From: Flavonifractor sp052065355
Lineage (GTDB): Bacteria; Bacillota; Clostridia; Oscillospirales; Oscillospiraceae
Assembly: GCF_052065355.1 (NCBI RefSeq)
Contig: NZ_JBQHUF010000001.1
Span: 62,001-126,000 of the forward strand
DNA length: 64,000 bases
Direction of reading: 5' to 3'
The first letter of the stretch is position 1; the number at the start of each line of letters is the position of its first letter. The notes under the pieces were generated by a model. It saw nothing but the letters and a program-made list of their open reading frames with translations. It did not search any database and was not told where the DNA came from. Shown in pieces: positions 30,820 through 39,318 of this stretch. The translations under genes and the position numbers were made by a program.

Positions 30820-32928
30820 ATGAAAAGGAAACATTGCAAATCTGTTTTGTCAGGGGCCTTGGCGCTGGTACTGTGCCTGAGCATGCTGCCGGTGTCCGCC
30901 TTTGCAGCGGGCAGCCTAGACCATTTTAAGCGTACCGAGGAATATCAGGCGGGCAAATTTACCGATGTGGCCTCCAGCGCCTGGTATGCCGAGAGTGTGG
31001 AGACGGCCTTTGAGCTGGACCTGGTGAAGGGAAGCAGTGGTACCACCTTTACCCCCAGTGGCAGTATCACCCTGGGCTCCGTGCTGGCACTGGCCTGCCG
31101 GCTCCATAGCATCTACAACACCGGAACCTCCGACTTCGTTCAGGGAGAGCCCTGGTATCAGGTCTATGTGGACTATGCTGTGAAGAACGGCATCATTACC
31201 CAGGGCCAGTATACCAACTATAACGCTGCGGCCACCCGCCGCCAGTGTGCCGGCATCCTGGGTAAGGCTCTGCCTGAGGAGGCTCTGCCTGCCATCAACA
31301 CCATTGCCGACGGTTCTCTCCCCGATGTGACCTCCAGCTCTACCTATGCTGACGAGATCTACATGCTCTACCGGGCGGGTGTGCTTACCGGAAATGACAG
31401 GTATGGCACGTTTGCACCGGAGACCACCATTGACCGGGCCTCCGTGGCTGCCCTGGTTTCCCGTATGGCTCTGCCTGAACTGCGGAAGGAGCTTCAGCTG
31501 GAGAAAATGCCGGTGGCAGTCACCGGTGTCACGCTGGATCAGTCCAGCCTGTCCGTTTCCGTGGGGGAGACCGCATCCCTCAAGGCTACGGTGACTCCGT
31601 CCAATGCGGACAGCCAGACGGTCACCTGGACCAGCTCCCGCCCCTCCGTGGCCAAGGTGTCCAACGGCACCGTCACCGGTGTGGCAGAGGGCGTAGCCAC
31701 CATTACGGCCTCCGTGGGCGGCAAGTCCGCCTCCTGCACGGTTACCGTGAAGGCTCGGGAGGTCAGCTCTACTCCCCTTTACGAGGACAGCAAGGTAAAG
31801 ATCTCCTTCGTCCGGCTGGAGGCATCCAAGTATGATGACGGCGAGGCCGAGCTCTATCTGGATGTGGAAAACAAGACGAGCAGCAAGATCACGGTCCAGG
31901 CCGACGCGGTGAGCCTGAACGGCTACTGCTTCAACGACCTGGTTATGAGCGACGATGTCTCTGCCAATTCTATTGGCGCCGTAAACGTTACCATTGAGAA
32001 TTATGACGACTCTCTGGTGGATCTGAGCGCTGTGCAGACCGTTGGCGGCCAGCTGCGCATCATTTCCAGCTCCTCCCGGGATACCACCACTGTTTTGTTC
32101 GGCGCCAAGAATATTTACACCGGAAAGGCGGACAATACCATCCCCTCCGCCGGCAGCCGGGAGAAGCTGTACAGCGATTCCAATGTGGAATTCTACTTCG
32201 GTTACGCCGAGAATTACCGCTATTCCAGCAGCGGTGATCGGATCGAGGTCTATCTGATGGTGCGCAACAAGAGCGATAAGACCCTGCTGATCCAGAATGA
32301 CACCATCATCATCGACCGGCGCAGCTATAATAACACCATTGTATCTGATCCCATCCTGCCCCACTCCATGGGCTATATCGACGTGAGTGTCCAGGATTAC
32401 AACGGCATCAGCCCCTCTTCCATCACCACCGTGGGCGGCGACTTCCGCATCATTGATGACAACGGCAGCAGCAGAACCTACACCGCCACCATGGGGAGCA
32501 GCGGCTCCGGCGGTTTCCCTGTGGATCCCACCCCGACGCCTGACCCGGAGCCTACGCCCGATCCGGAACCCACCCCCGAGCCCACTCCTGATCCCGGCAG
32601 CGATTATGAGATGTACTACGGCTTTGACGGTATCCCCAGCTTCGATCAGTTTACCAGCAGCGGCCGGATTACCGTGACAGACAAGGCCAACGCAAAGGGC
32701 TATATGTATAGCTCCACCTCCCAGAGTGAAGTGGATGCCTACAAGAGCGCTCTGCTGGACTGCGGCTTTACCCTTCAGGGCACCGTGGGCGGCACCCTCG
32801 AGTTTTATAGCAAGGGTACGTCCGGCAGCAGCGACTACCGGGAGGTACGGCTGAGCACCACGTCCTCTCCCTTTGGACTGTCGGCAAATGTGATTATTTC
32901 CAAGATCAAACCCTCCAACGAGTGGTAA
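30820..32928 (+). CDS. SLH-domain and Ig-like (BIG2) surface protein
   Basis: A 702-residue exported protein. The ATG at 30820 gives a clean signal peptide (MKRKHCKSVLSGALALVLCL, cleavage near AFA-A at 29-30). Residues about 45-215 hold SLH-type repeats (FTDVASSAWYAESVETAFEL, then LPDVTSSSTYADEIYMLYRAG), which bind secondary cell-wall polymer. About 231-312 is a BIG2 Ig-like domain (VTGVTLDQSSLSVSVGE). Two similar beta domains follow (about 325-435 and 445-560), each with the phrase TVGGxxRII. A Pro-rich spacer of PTPDPEPTP repeats precedes a C-terminal domain of about 100 residues. Role: cell-surface attachment or structure; ligand unknown. Confidence 0.88.
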   Translation: MKRKHCKSVLSGALALVLCLSMLPVSAFAAGSLDHFKRTEEYQAGKFTDVASSAWYAESVETAFELDLVKGSSGTTFTPSGSITLGSVLALACRLHSIYNTGTSDFVQGEPWYQVYVDYAVKNGIITQGQYTNYNAAATRRQCAGILGKALPEEALPAINTIADGSLPDVTSSSTYADEIYMLYRAGVLTGNDRYGTFAPETTIDRASVAALVSRMALPELRKELQLEKMPVAVTGVTLDQSSLSVSVGETASLKATVTPSNADSQTVTWTSSRPSVAKVSNGTVTGVAEGVATITASVGGKSASCTVTVKAREVSSTPLYEDSKVKISFVRLEASKYDDGEAELYLDVENKTSSKITVQADAVSLNGYCFNDLVMSDDVSANSIGAVNVTIENYDDSLVDLSAVQTVGGQLRIISSSSRDTTTVLFGAKNIYTGKADNTIPSAGSREKLYSDSNVEFYFGYAENYRYSSSGDRIEVYLMVRNKSDKTLLIQNDTIIIDRRSYNNTIVSDPILPHSMGYIDVSVQDYNGISPSSITTVGGDFRIIDDNGSSRTYTATMGSSGSGGFPVDPTPTPDPEPTPDPEPTPEPTPDPGSDYEMYYGFDGIPSFDQFTSSGRITVTDKANAKGYMYSSTSQSEVDAYKSALLDCGFTLQGTVGGTLEFYSKGTSGSSDYREVRLSTTSSPFGLSANVIISKIKPSNEW

Positions 32929-32939
32929 TACAGGTCAGC

Positions 32940-32979
32940 GGCAGGGGCCGGCGTATCAACCGATGCGCCAGCCCCTGCC
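32940..32979 (+). terminator. Hairpin after the SLH gene
   Basis: Stem GGCAGGGGC / GCCCCTGCC with an inner GGCG/CGCC, followed by an AT-rich but not T-only stretch. A moderate intrinsic terminator. The 105 bases after it, up to pyrH, hold no clear SigA promoter. Confidence 0.6.
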
Positions 32980-33083
32980 AGACTTTGAATAATTTATAAA
33001 AACTTTAGCCTAACCCCTAGGCAAATGTGGAAAACTATATTAAAATGAGGGAGACTGAAATACCATAAGAAGGGGTTGGAATT

Positions 33084-33806
33084 ATGAGCGAACCGCAGTA
33101 CAAGCGGGTGCTGTTGAAGCTCAGCGGCGAGGCCCTGGCGGGCGACGCCAGCCGCGGGCTGGATTTTGACGTGATCGGAAGCGTCTGCGACGTCATCAAG
33201 AAGTGCGTGGAGAAGGGTGTACAGGTTGGCATCGTAGTGGGCGGCGGCAATTTCTGGCGCGGCCTGAAGGACGGTGGCGACCGGATGGAGCGTACCCGGG
33301 CCGACCATATGGGTATGCTGGCTACCACCATCAATGCCCTGGCCGTGGCTGACGTTCTGGAACAGAAGGGCGTGGATGTGCGGGTGCAGACCGCTATTGA
33401 GATGCGCTCCATCGCCGAGCCCTATATCCGTTCCAAGGCCATTCGGCACATGGAGAAGGGACGCGTGGTCATCTTTGGCTGCGGCACCGGCAACCCCTTC
33501 TTCTCTACCGACACTGCGGCGGTGCTGCGGGCAGCGGAGATCGACGCCGACGCCATCCTGCTGGCCAAGAACATCGACGGCGTGTATTCTGCCGATCCCA
33601 AGAAGGATCCCAACGCGGTAAAATACGACACCATTACCTATGATGACGTGCTGGCTCAGCACCTGCAGGTGATGGACTCCACTGCCACGTCCCTGTCCAT
33701 GGACAATAAGATCCCTGTGATCCTGTTCGCCCTGAAGGACCCGGAGAACATCCTGCGGGTGGTCATGGGCGAGAAAATTGGAACCATCGTCAAGGAGGAA
33801 CCGTGA
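33084..33806 (+). CDS. pyrH: UMP kinase
   Basis: A 240-residue cytoplasmic enzyme that phosphorylates UMP to UDP with ATP. The amino-acid-kinase fold is complete: KRVLLKLSGEALAG at the N-terminus, GIVVGGGNFWRG (UMP/GTP site), TADH-like RADHMGMLATTINALA, and the ATP-site strand IFGCGTGNPFFSTDTAAVLRA. AAGGGG precedes the ATG. First gene of the core operon pyrH-frr-uppS-cdsA-dxr-rseP-ispG-polC. Confidence 0.97.
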   Translation: MSEPQYKRVLLKLSGEALAGDASRGLDFDVIGSVCDVIKKCVEKGVQVGIVVGGGNFWRGLKDGGDRMERTRADHMGMLATTINALAVADVLEQKGVDVRVQTAIEMRSIAEPYIRSKAIRHMEKGRVVIFGCGTGNPFFSTDTAAVLRAAEIDADAILLAKNIDGVYSADPKKDPNAVKYDTITYDDVLAQHLQVMDSTATSLSMDNKIPVILFALKDPENILRVVMGEKIGTIVKEEP

Positions 33807-33807
33807 A

Positions 33808-34362
33808 ATGAAGGAAGTCAACAAGGAATTCGACGCAAAAATGCAGAAAACCATTGATGTCGTCATGAGCGATTTCGCCAGTGTCCGGGCGGGCCGGGCC
33901 AATGCCGCTGTGCTGGATAAGATCACGGTGGATTATTACGGCGCTCCCACCCCTCTGAATCAGGTGGCCGCCATCTCCTCTCCTGATCCCCGCTCCCTGA
34001 TGATCCAGCCCTGGGACGGTACCCTGCTGAAGGCCATTGAGAAGGCCATTCAGTGCTCCGACCTGGGCATCAATCCCCAGAACGACGGCCGTGTGATCCG
34101 CCTGTCCTTCCCTCAGCTCACTGAGGAGCGCCGTAAGGAGCTGACCAAGCAGGTGCGCAAGTACGGCGAGAACGGCAAGGTGGCCATTCGCAACATCCGC
34201 CGGGACGCCATGGAGAAGTTCAAGGCTATGGAGAAGAAGTCCGAGATCACTGAGGATGACCGGAAGGACTATGAGAAGGAGCTTCAGGATATTACCGAGA
34301 AGCGTTGCAAGCAGATCGACGAGCTCACCGCCAAAAAAGAGACCGAGCTGATGGCGGTCTAA
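33808..34362 (+). CDS. frr: Ribosome recycling factor
   Basis: A 184-residue protein that splits the post-termination ribosome together with EF-G. AAGGAGG precedes the ATG at 33808, one base after the pyrH stop. The family signatures are present: FASVRAGRANAAVLDKITVDYYG at the start of domain I, DLGINPQNDGRVIRLSFPQLTEERR in the centre, and a long C-terminal helix. Length is normal. Confidence 0.97.
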   Translation: MKEVNKEFDAKMQKTIDVVMSDFASVRAGRANAAVLDKITVDYYGAPTPLNQVAAISSPDPRSLMIQPWDGTLLKAIEKAIQCSDLGINPQNDGRVIRLSFPQLTEERRKELTKQVRKYGENGKVAIRNIRRDAMEKFKAMEKKSEITEDDRKDYEKELQDITEKRCKQIDELTAKKETELMAV

Positions 34363-34378
34363 GTCGGACAGACATACG

Positions 34379-34411
34379 CCGGTGCGGGGCGCCTCAGGTG
34401 TCCCGCACCGG
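34379..34411 (+). other. Intercistronic hairpin between frr and uppS
   Basis: Stem CCGGTGCGGG / CCCGCACCGG with a 13-base loop and no T-tract. More likely a processing or attenuation structure inside the operon than a terminator. Confidence 0.55.
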
Positions 34412-34440
34412 TATTCATACAATTGGGTAGGAATCGGAAT

Positions 34441-35187
34441 ATGGCATTTATCAAATCGAAGGAAGGCGGGGAGGCACAGGTGGATTTTGACCACCTGCCC
34501 CGCCATGTGGCGATTATTATGGACGGCAATGGCCGCTGGGCCAAGCGCCGCGGTCTGCCCCGGACGGCAGGTCATGCCGCCGGCGCGGAAAATTTCCGCA
34601 CCATCGCCACCTACTGCCAGAAGATCGGGCTGGAGTACCTGACGGTATACGCCTTTTCCACAGAGAACTGGAAGCGGCCGCTGGAGGAAGTATCCGCCAT
34701 TATGGGACTGCTGAAAAAGTATCTGCTGGAATCCATCGAGAAGATGGAGCGGGACAAAATCAAGCTCCACTTTTTTGGAGACCTGTTGCCGCTGCCTCAG
34801 GAGCTGCGGGAGATGTGCGCCCGGACGGACGCGATTTCCAAGCGGTACGACGGTATGCAGGTCAACGTGTGCCTCAACTACGGCGGCCGGGACGAGATCG
34901 TCCGGGCGGCCAGGGCCTTTGCCGCCGACTGCGCGGCGGGTAAGAAGGCGCCGGAGGAACTGACAGAGGAGGACTTTTCCCATTACCTCTATTCCGACGG
35001 CGTGCCCGATCCGGATCTGGTGATTCGGCCCAGCGGGGAGATCCGGATCTCCAACTTCCTTTTGTGGCAGTCGGCCTACGCCGAATTCTACTATACGGAC
35101 GCGCTGTGGCCCGACTTTTCCAAGGAAGAACTGCATAAGGCGTTGGCGGCCTACCAGGGACGCTCCCGCCGTTTTGGAGGTGTGTGA
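34441..35187 (+). CDS. uppS: Undecaprenyl diphosphate synthase (cis-prenyltransferase)
   Basis: A 248-residue enzyme that extends farnesyl diphosphate with isopentenyl diphosphate to make the C55 carrier of cell-wall synthesis. The active-site segment HVAIIMDGNGRWAKRRGLPR holds the catalytic Asp and the diphosphate-binding Arg residues. YAFSTENWKRP and VIRPSGEIRISNFLLWQSAYAE are the other family signatures. ATG 34441 is preferred over an upstream in-frame TTG. Confidence 0.97.
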   Translation: MAFIKSKEGGEAQVDFDHLPRHVAIIMDGNGRWAKRRGLPRTAGHAAGAENFRTIATYCQKIGLEYLTVYAFSTENWKRPLEEVSAIMGLLKKYLLESIEKMERDKIKLHFFGDLLPLPQELREMCARTDAISKRYDGMQVNVCLNYGGRDEIVRAARAFAADCAAGKKAPEELTEEDFSHYLYSDGVPDPDLVIRPSGEIRISNFLLWQSAYAEFYYTDALWPDFSKEELHKALAAYQGRSRRFGGV

Positions 35188-36012
35188 GTGGTCAAGCGAG
35201 TGATGGTGGCGGTGATCTTCATCCCGCTGCTGCTGGCGGCCATCTATGGGGTGTCTCCGGTCTGGCCGGTGATCCTGCCCATTATTATTGCCGGCCTGTC
35301 CATGATCGCCGTGCATGAGGCCCTGTGGTCCACCAGTTTTCTCAAGCATGCCCGCATTTCCGGCTATTCCATTATCATGGCCGGTCTGATCCCGTTCTGG
35401 GTGTATTATGACGGCGGTTCCATGTCTATCCTGTGTGGGCTGTTCATTTATGTGCTGCTTCTGTTCTGTGAGGCCATTGCAAGCCACAAGCGGATCGGAC
35501 TGGAGAAGCTGGGAGGCGCCTTTTTCCTTACCATCGTTATCCCCTTCTTCCTGTCCTCCTTCCTGCGGATCCGGCTGATGGACCAGTGGCGGGCGCTGGT
35601 GATCCTGCCCCTGCTGATCGCCTTCATCAGCGACGCCTTTGCCCTGTTCGCCGGCATGGCCTTCGGCAAGCATAAGCTGGCTCCGGAGCTCTCCCCCAAG
35701 AAGACGGTGGAAGGTGCGGTAGGCGGCTTTCTGGGTGCCGTGGTGTGCACGGTGCTCTATGGCTTGGTCCTTCACCTGGCGTTCCATTATGAGGTGAATT
35801 ATCTGCTGCTGGCGCTGTACGGCGCTCTGGGCAGCGTGGTGTCCCAGCTGGGGGATCTGTCTTTTTCCTATATCAAGCGGGAGTACGGCATTAAAGATTT
35901 CGGCAACATCTTTCCCGGCCACGGCGGTGTGCTGGACCGGTTTGACAGCGTGATCTTCTGTGCACCTTTGACGGAGCTGCTGCTCCATCTGCTGCCCGCT
36001 GTGGGAGGCTGA
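35188..36012 (+). CDS. cdsA: Phosphatidate cytidylyltransferase
   Basis: A 274-residue integral membrane enzyme making CDP-diacylglycerol from phosphatidate and CTP. GTG start directly follows the uppS stop. About 7-8 hydrophobic helices are seen. The C-terminal CdsA signature is complete: SPKKTVEGAVGG, then GDLSFSYIKREYGIKDFGN and PGHGGVLDRFDS, with the acidic residues that bind metal and CTP. Confidence 0.97.
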   Translation: MVKRVMVAVIFIPLLLAAIYGVSPVWPVILPIIIAGLSMIAVHEALWSTSFLKHARISGYSIIMAGLIPFWVYYDGGSMSILCGLFIYVLLLFCEAIASHKRIGLEKLGGAFFLTIVIPFFLSSFLRIRLMDQWRALVILPLLIAFISDAFALFAGMAFGKHKLAPELSPKKTVEGAVGGFLGAVVCTVLYGLVLHLAFHYEVNYLLLALYGALGSVVSQLGDLSFSYIKREYGIKDFGNIFPGHGGVLDRFDSVIFCAPLTELLLHLLPAVGG

Positions 36013-36014
36013 CT

Positions 36015-37160
36015 ATGAGCAAGTGTATATCGTTATTGGGTTCCACCGGGTCTATCGGGCGGCAGTCACTGGATGTGATTGCCGCCTGTGGCATGACTGT
36101 GGCCGCCCTCACCGCCAACCGGGATGTGGAGCGGATGGAGGAGCAGTGCCGTCAGTTTCGCCCGGAGCTGGCGGTGATGATGGACCCGGCCGCCGCTGCG
36201 GATCTGCGGGTGCGGCTGAAGGATACCTCCGTCCGGGTGGAGTCTGGAATGGACGGCCTCATTGAGGCGGCCAGCCTGGAGCAGGCGGACACGGTGCTCA
36301 CCGCTGTGGTGGGTATGGTGGGCCTGCGGCCCACTCTGGCGGCAATCCGCCAGGGTAAGCGGATTGCCCTGGCCAACAAGGAGACGCTGGTGTGTGCAGG
36401 AGAGCTGGTGATGGAAGCCGCCGATACCTATGGCGCGGAGATCGTGCCGGTAGATTCCGAGCACTCTGCCATCTTCCAGTGCCTTCAGGGCAGCCGGGAC
36501 CGGGGTGAGGTCAAACGCCTGATCCTCACCGCTTCCGGTGGGCCTTTCTGGGGCTGGGACAAGGAGAAAATTGCCTCCGCCACGGTAGAGCAGGCCCTGA
36601 AGCACCCCAACTGGTCTATGGGAGCTAAGATCACCGTGGACTCAGCCAGCCTGATGAACAAGGGCCTGGAATTTATTGAGGCCATGCGGCTTTACCGCCT
36701 GCCTTCGGAGAAAATTTCCATTGTGATCCACCGGGAGAGTATTGTACACTCCCTGGTGGAATACTGTGATAATGCCATCCTGGCTCAGCTGGGGGTGCCG
36801 GATATGCGCCTGCCCATCCAGTACGCCCTCACCTGGCCCGCCCGGACAGAGGCGGTGGCAAAACCGCTGGATCTGCTGAGCTGTCCGCCCCTGACCTTCC
36901 ACGCCCCGGACTATGAGGCATTCCCCTGCCTGTCCCTGGCGCTGGAAGCCGCTCGTACCGGTGGTACCGCCACGGCGGCTCTCAACGGGGCCAATGAGGC
37001 GGCGGTGGCCCTGTTCCTGGCGGGCAAGATCCCCTTTGGTCAGATCCCCAGACGGGTGGAGCGGGCCCTGGCGGAGACGCCGGTGGTTGCCAAGCCCACT
37101 CTGGAGGATGTGCTGGCTGCCGACCGAGCCGCCCGCGTCTGGGCGGCGGAAACCCTTTGA
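36015..37160 (+). CDS. dxr: 1-deoxy-D-xylulose-5-phosphate reductoisomerase
   Basis: A 381-residue enzyme, second step of the MEP isoprenoid pathway (DXP to MEP with NADPH). NADPH-binding LLGSTGSIGRQSLDV at the N-terminus; LANKETLVCAGE and PVDSEHSAIFQCL in the centre with the metal-binding Asp/Glu; the SGGPFWGW active-site loop; and KITVDSASLMNKGLE. Start ATG lies 2 bases after the cdsA stop. Confidence 0.97.
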   Translation: MSKCISLLGSTGSIGRQSLDVIAACGMTVAALTANRDVERMEEQCRQFRPELAVMMDPAAAADLRVRLKDTSVRVESGMDGLIEAASLEQADTVLTAVVGMVGLRPTLAAIRQGKRIALANKETLVCAGELVMEAADTYGAEIVPVDSEHSAIFQCLQGSRDRGEVKRLILTASGGPFWGWDKEKIASATVEQALKHPNWSMGAKITVDSASLMNKGLEFIEAMRLYRLPSEKISIVIHRESIVHSLVEYCDNAILAQLGVPDMRLPIQYALTWPARTEAVAKPLDLLSCPPLTFHAPDYEAFPCLSLALEAARTGGTATAALNGANEAAVALFLAGKIPFGQIPRRVERALAETPVVAKPTLEDVLAADRAARVWAAETL

Positions 37161-37175
37161 TGCATTGAGGTGCCT

Positions 37176-38252
37176 ATGACCATCTTTTCCATCGTACTCA
37201 TTATCCTGTTTTTCGGCCTGCTGATTGCCATCCACGAGTTTGGACACTTTATCGCCGCCAAGCTTTTGGGGGTGCGGGTGAATGAATTCGCCATCGGCAT
37301 GGGTCCCGCCATTTTTTCCCGGGAGAAAGGGGAGACCCTCTATTCCCTCCGTGCCCTTCCCATCGGTGGTTTCTGTGCCATGGAAGGGGAGGAGGAGAGC
37401 TCCGATGATCCCCGCTCCTTCCATAACAAGCCCTTTTGGAAAAAGTTCATCATCCTGGTGGCCGGCGCCTTTATGAACTTTGTGGCGGGCCTGATCATCA
37501 TCCTGGTGATCTTCTTTCTGGTGGGCAGCCCCGCCGCGCCGGTGTTTACCGGTGTGATGGAGGGGGCGGAGGAGGTGCTGGACACCGGCCTGCAGCCCGG
37601 CGACCAGTTTTATACTATCGACGGCCACCGCATTTACTTCCAGAGTGATGCGCTGATCTACCTCCAGCGGGCTGGGGAAGATGTGGAAGTGACGGTGCTC
37701 CGGGACGGAGAGAAGGTGGACCTGGGCACGATCTCTCTGCCTTACCGGCAGCTGGTGGACGAAAACGGAAACCAGGTGGAGAAGCGTGGCATATACGTGG
37801 GCCAGTACTTTGAGGACACCGTATTTACCCGCCTGCAGAACAGCTGGTACCAGGCCATCGACTATGTGCGCATGGTGTGGATGGGCCTGGGTGATATTGT
37901 CACCGGTACGATGGGTCTGCGGGATATGTCGGGCGTCATCGGTATCGTTGCCATGGCCGGCGATGTAGGTGAGGCCGGTGCCGAGGCGGCGGGTCTCTTC
38001 GGTGCGGTGGTCAATATCCTGGACTTTACCGCCCTTATCGCCATCAACCTGGCGGTGATGAACCTGCTGCCCATTCCCGCCCTGGACGGCGGCCAGATCT
38101 TCCTGCTCATCGTCAACGGGATCTACCATCTGTTCAGCAAAAAGTATATCGACCAGAAATATTTGGGCTATGTGAATATGGTGGGCTTCATGGCCCTGAT
38201 GGCCCTGATGGTGCTGGTAGCCATCAGCGATGTGAGCAAGTTTATCCTGTAG
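37176..38252 (+). CDS. rseP: RseP/RasP-type site-2 protease
   Basis: A 358-residue intramembrane zinc metalloprotease. ATG 37176 is chosen with GAGG 5 bases before; a GTG at 37170 is possible. HEFGH (residues 20-24) in the first membrane helix and NLLPIPALDGGQ near the C-terminus form the zinc site. A PDZ domain lies around residues 120-200 (LDTGLQPGDQFYTIDGHRI). The family cleaves membrane-bound anti-sigma factors and signal-peptide remnants. The DUF4179 anti-sigma protein earlier in this window is a possible but untested substrate. Confidence 0.95.
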   Translation: MTIFSIVLIILFFGLLIAIHEFGHFIAAKLLGVRVNEFAIGMGPAIFSREKGETLYSLRALPIGGFCAMEGEEESSDDPRSFHNKPFWKKFIILVAGAFMNFVAGLIIILVIFFLVGSPAAPVFTGVMEGAEEVLDTGLQPGDQFYTIDGHRIYFQSDALIYLQRAGEDVEVTVLRDGEKVDLGTISLPYRQLVDENGNQVEKRGIYVGQYFEDTVFTRLQNSWYQAIDYVRMVWMGLGDIVTGTMGLRDMSGVIGIVAMAGDVGEAGAEAAGLFGAVVNILDFTALIAINLAVMNLLPIPALDGGQIFLLIVNGIYHLFSKKYIDQKYLGYVNMVGFMALMALMVLVAISDVSKFIL

Positions 38253-38265
38253 GAGGAAAACGGCA

Positions 38266-39303
38266 ATGACCAGACAGATTCGTGTAGGAGGCGTCCCCGT
38301 AGGCGGGGGCGCCCCTGTTACCATACAGTCCATGACCAATACCCGCACGGATGATGTTGCGGCTACTGTGGAGCAGATCAAGCGGTTGGAGACAGCCGGC
38401 TGCCAGATCATCCGGGTGGCAGTGCCTGACATGGCCGCCGCCAAAGCGGTGGGCGCCATCCGGGAGCAGATTCACATTCCCCTGGTGGTGGACATCCACT
38501 TTGACTATAAGCTGGCGCTGGCCTGTATTGACGCCGGATGTGACGCGGTGCGCATCAACCCCGGCAACATCGGCGGCGAGGACCGGGTGAAGGCGGTGGC
38601 TGAGGCGTGTAAGGCCAAGGGACTTCCTATCCGTATTGGGGTCAATGGTGGCTCTCTGGAGAAGCCTCTGCTGGCCAAGTACGGCGGTGTCACTCCGGAA
38701 GCGCTGGTGGAATCAGCCTTCGGACATATCGCTCTGCTGGAGAAGTATGACTTCCATGATATCTGCGTGTCTCTCAAGTCCTCCAGCGTGCCGGTGACCA
38801 TGGCGGCCTATAAGCTCATGAGCGAGAAAAGCGATTATCCGTTACATCTGGGTGTCACTGAGACGGGCACCATCCGTATGGGCACCCTGAAATCCGCCAT
38901 CGGTATCGGAGGCCTGCTGGCCCTGGGCATCGGAGATACCATGCGGGTCTCCCTGTCTGCCGACCCGGTGGAGGAGGTGCTGGCGGCCAAGTACATCCTG
39001 AAGGCTGCCGGCCTGCGGAAAGACGGCCCCGATCTGGTGTCCTGCCCCACCTGTGGCCGTACCCGTATCGACCTGATCGGCCTGGCCAGTGAGGTGGAGG
39101 AGCGGCTCAAGACTGTGGACAAGCCTATCACCGTGGCAGTGATGGGATGTGTGGTCAACGGCCCCGGCGAGGCCTCCGCTGCTGACGTGGGTATCGCCGG
39201 AGGCAACGGAGAGGGCCTCTTGTTCCGCAAGGGAGAGATTGTGAAAAAAGTGCCCCAGAACCAACTGGTGGACGAACTTTTTGCCCTGATCGAGCAACTG
39301 TAA
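38266..39303 (+). CDS. ispG: 4-hydroxy-3-methylbut-2-enyl diphosphate synthase
   Basis: A 345-residue 4Fe-4S enzyme that converts MEcPP to HMBPP late in the MEP pathway. The TIM-barrel part includes TIQSMTNTRTDD and VRINPGNIG. The C-terminal cluster domain has CPTCGRTRIDL and GCVVNGPGEA, supplying the three Cys and one Glu ligands. AGGAGG precedes the ATG. With dxr, two MEP-pathway genes are in this operon. Confidence 0.97.
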   Translation: MTRQIRVGGVPVGGGAPVTIQSMTNTRTDDVAATVEQIKRLETAGCQIIRVAVPDMAAAKAVGAIREQIHIPLVVDIHFDYKLALACIDAGCDAVRINPGNIGGEDRVKAVAEACKAKGLPIRIGVNGGSLEKPLLAKYGGVTPEALVESAFGHIALLEKYDFHDICVSLKSSSVPVTMAAYKLMSEKSDYPLHLGVTETGTIRMGTLKSAIGIGGLLALGIGDTMRVSLSADPVEEVLAAKYILKAAGLRKDGPDLVSCPTCGRTRIDLIGLASEVEERLKTVDKPITVAVMGCVVNGPGEASAADVGIAGGNGEGLLFRKGEIVKKVPQNQLVDELFALIEQL

Positions 39304-39318
39304 GCAGGAGCGTGTCAA

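Noticed and set aside
33790..35988. A 732-codon minus-strand frame across frr, uppS and cdsA
   Set aside because: It is antisense to three well-identified essential genes and has His/Gln-rich shadow composition.
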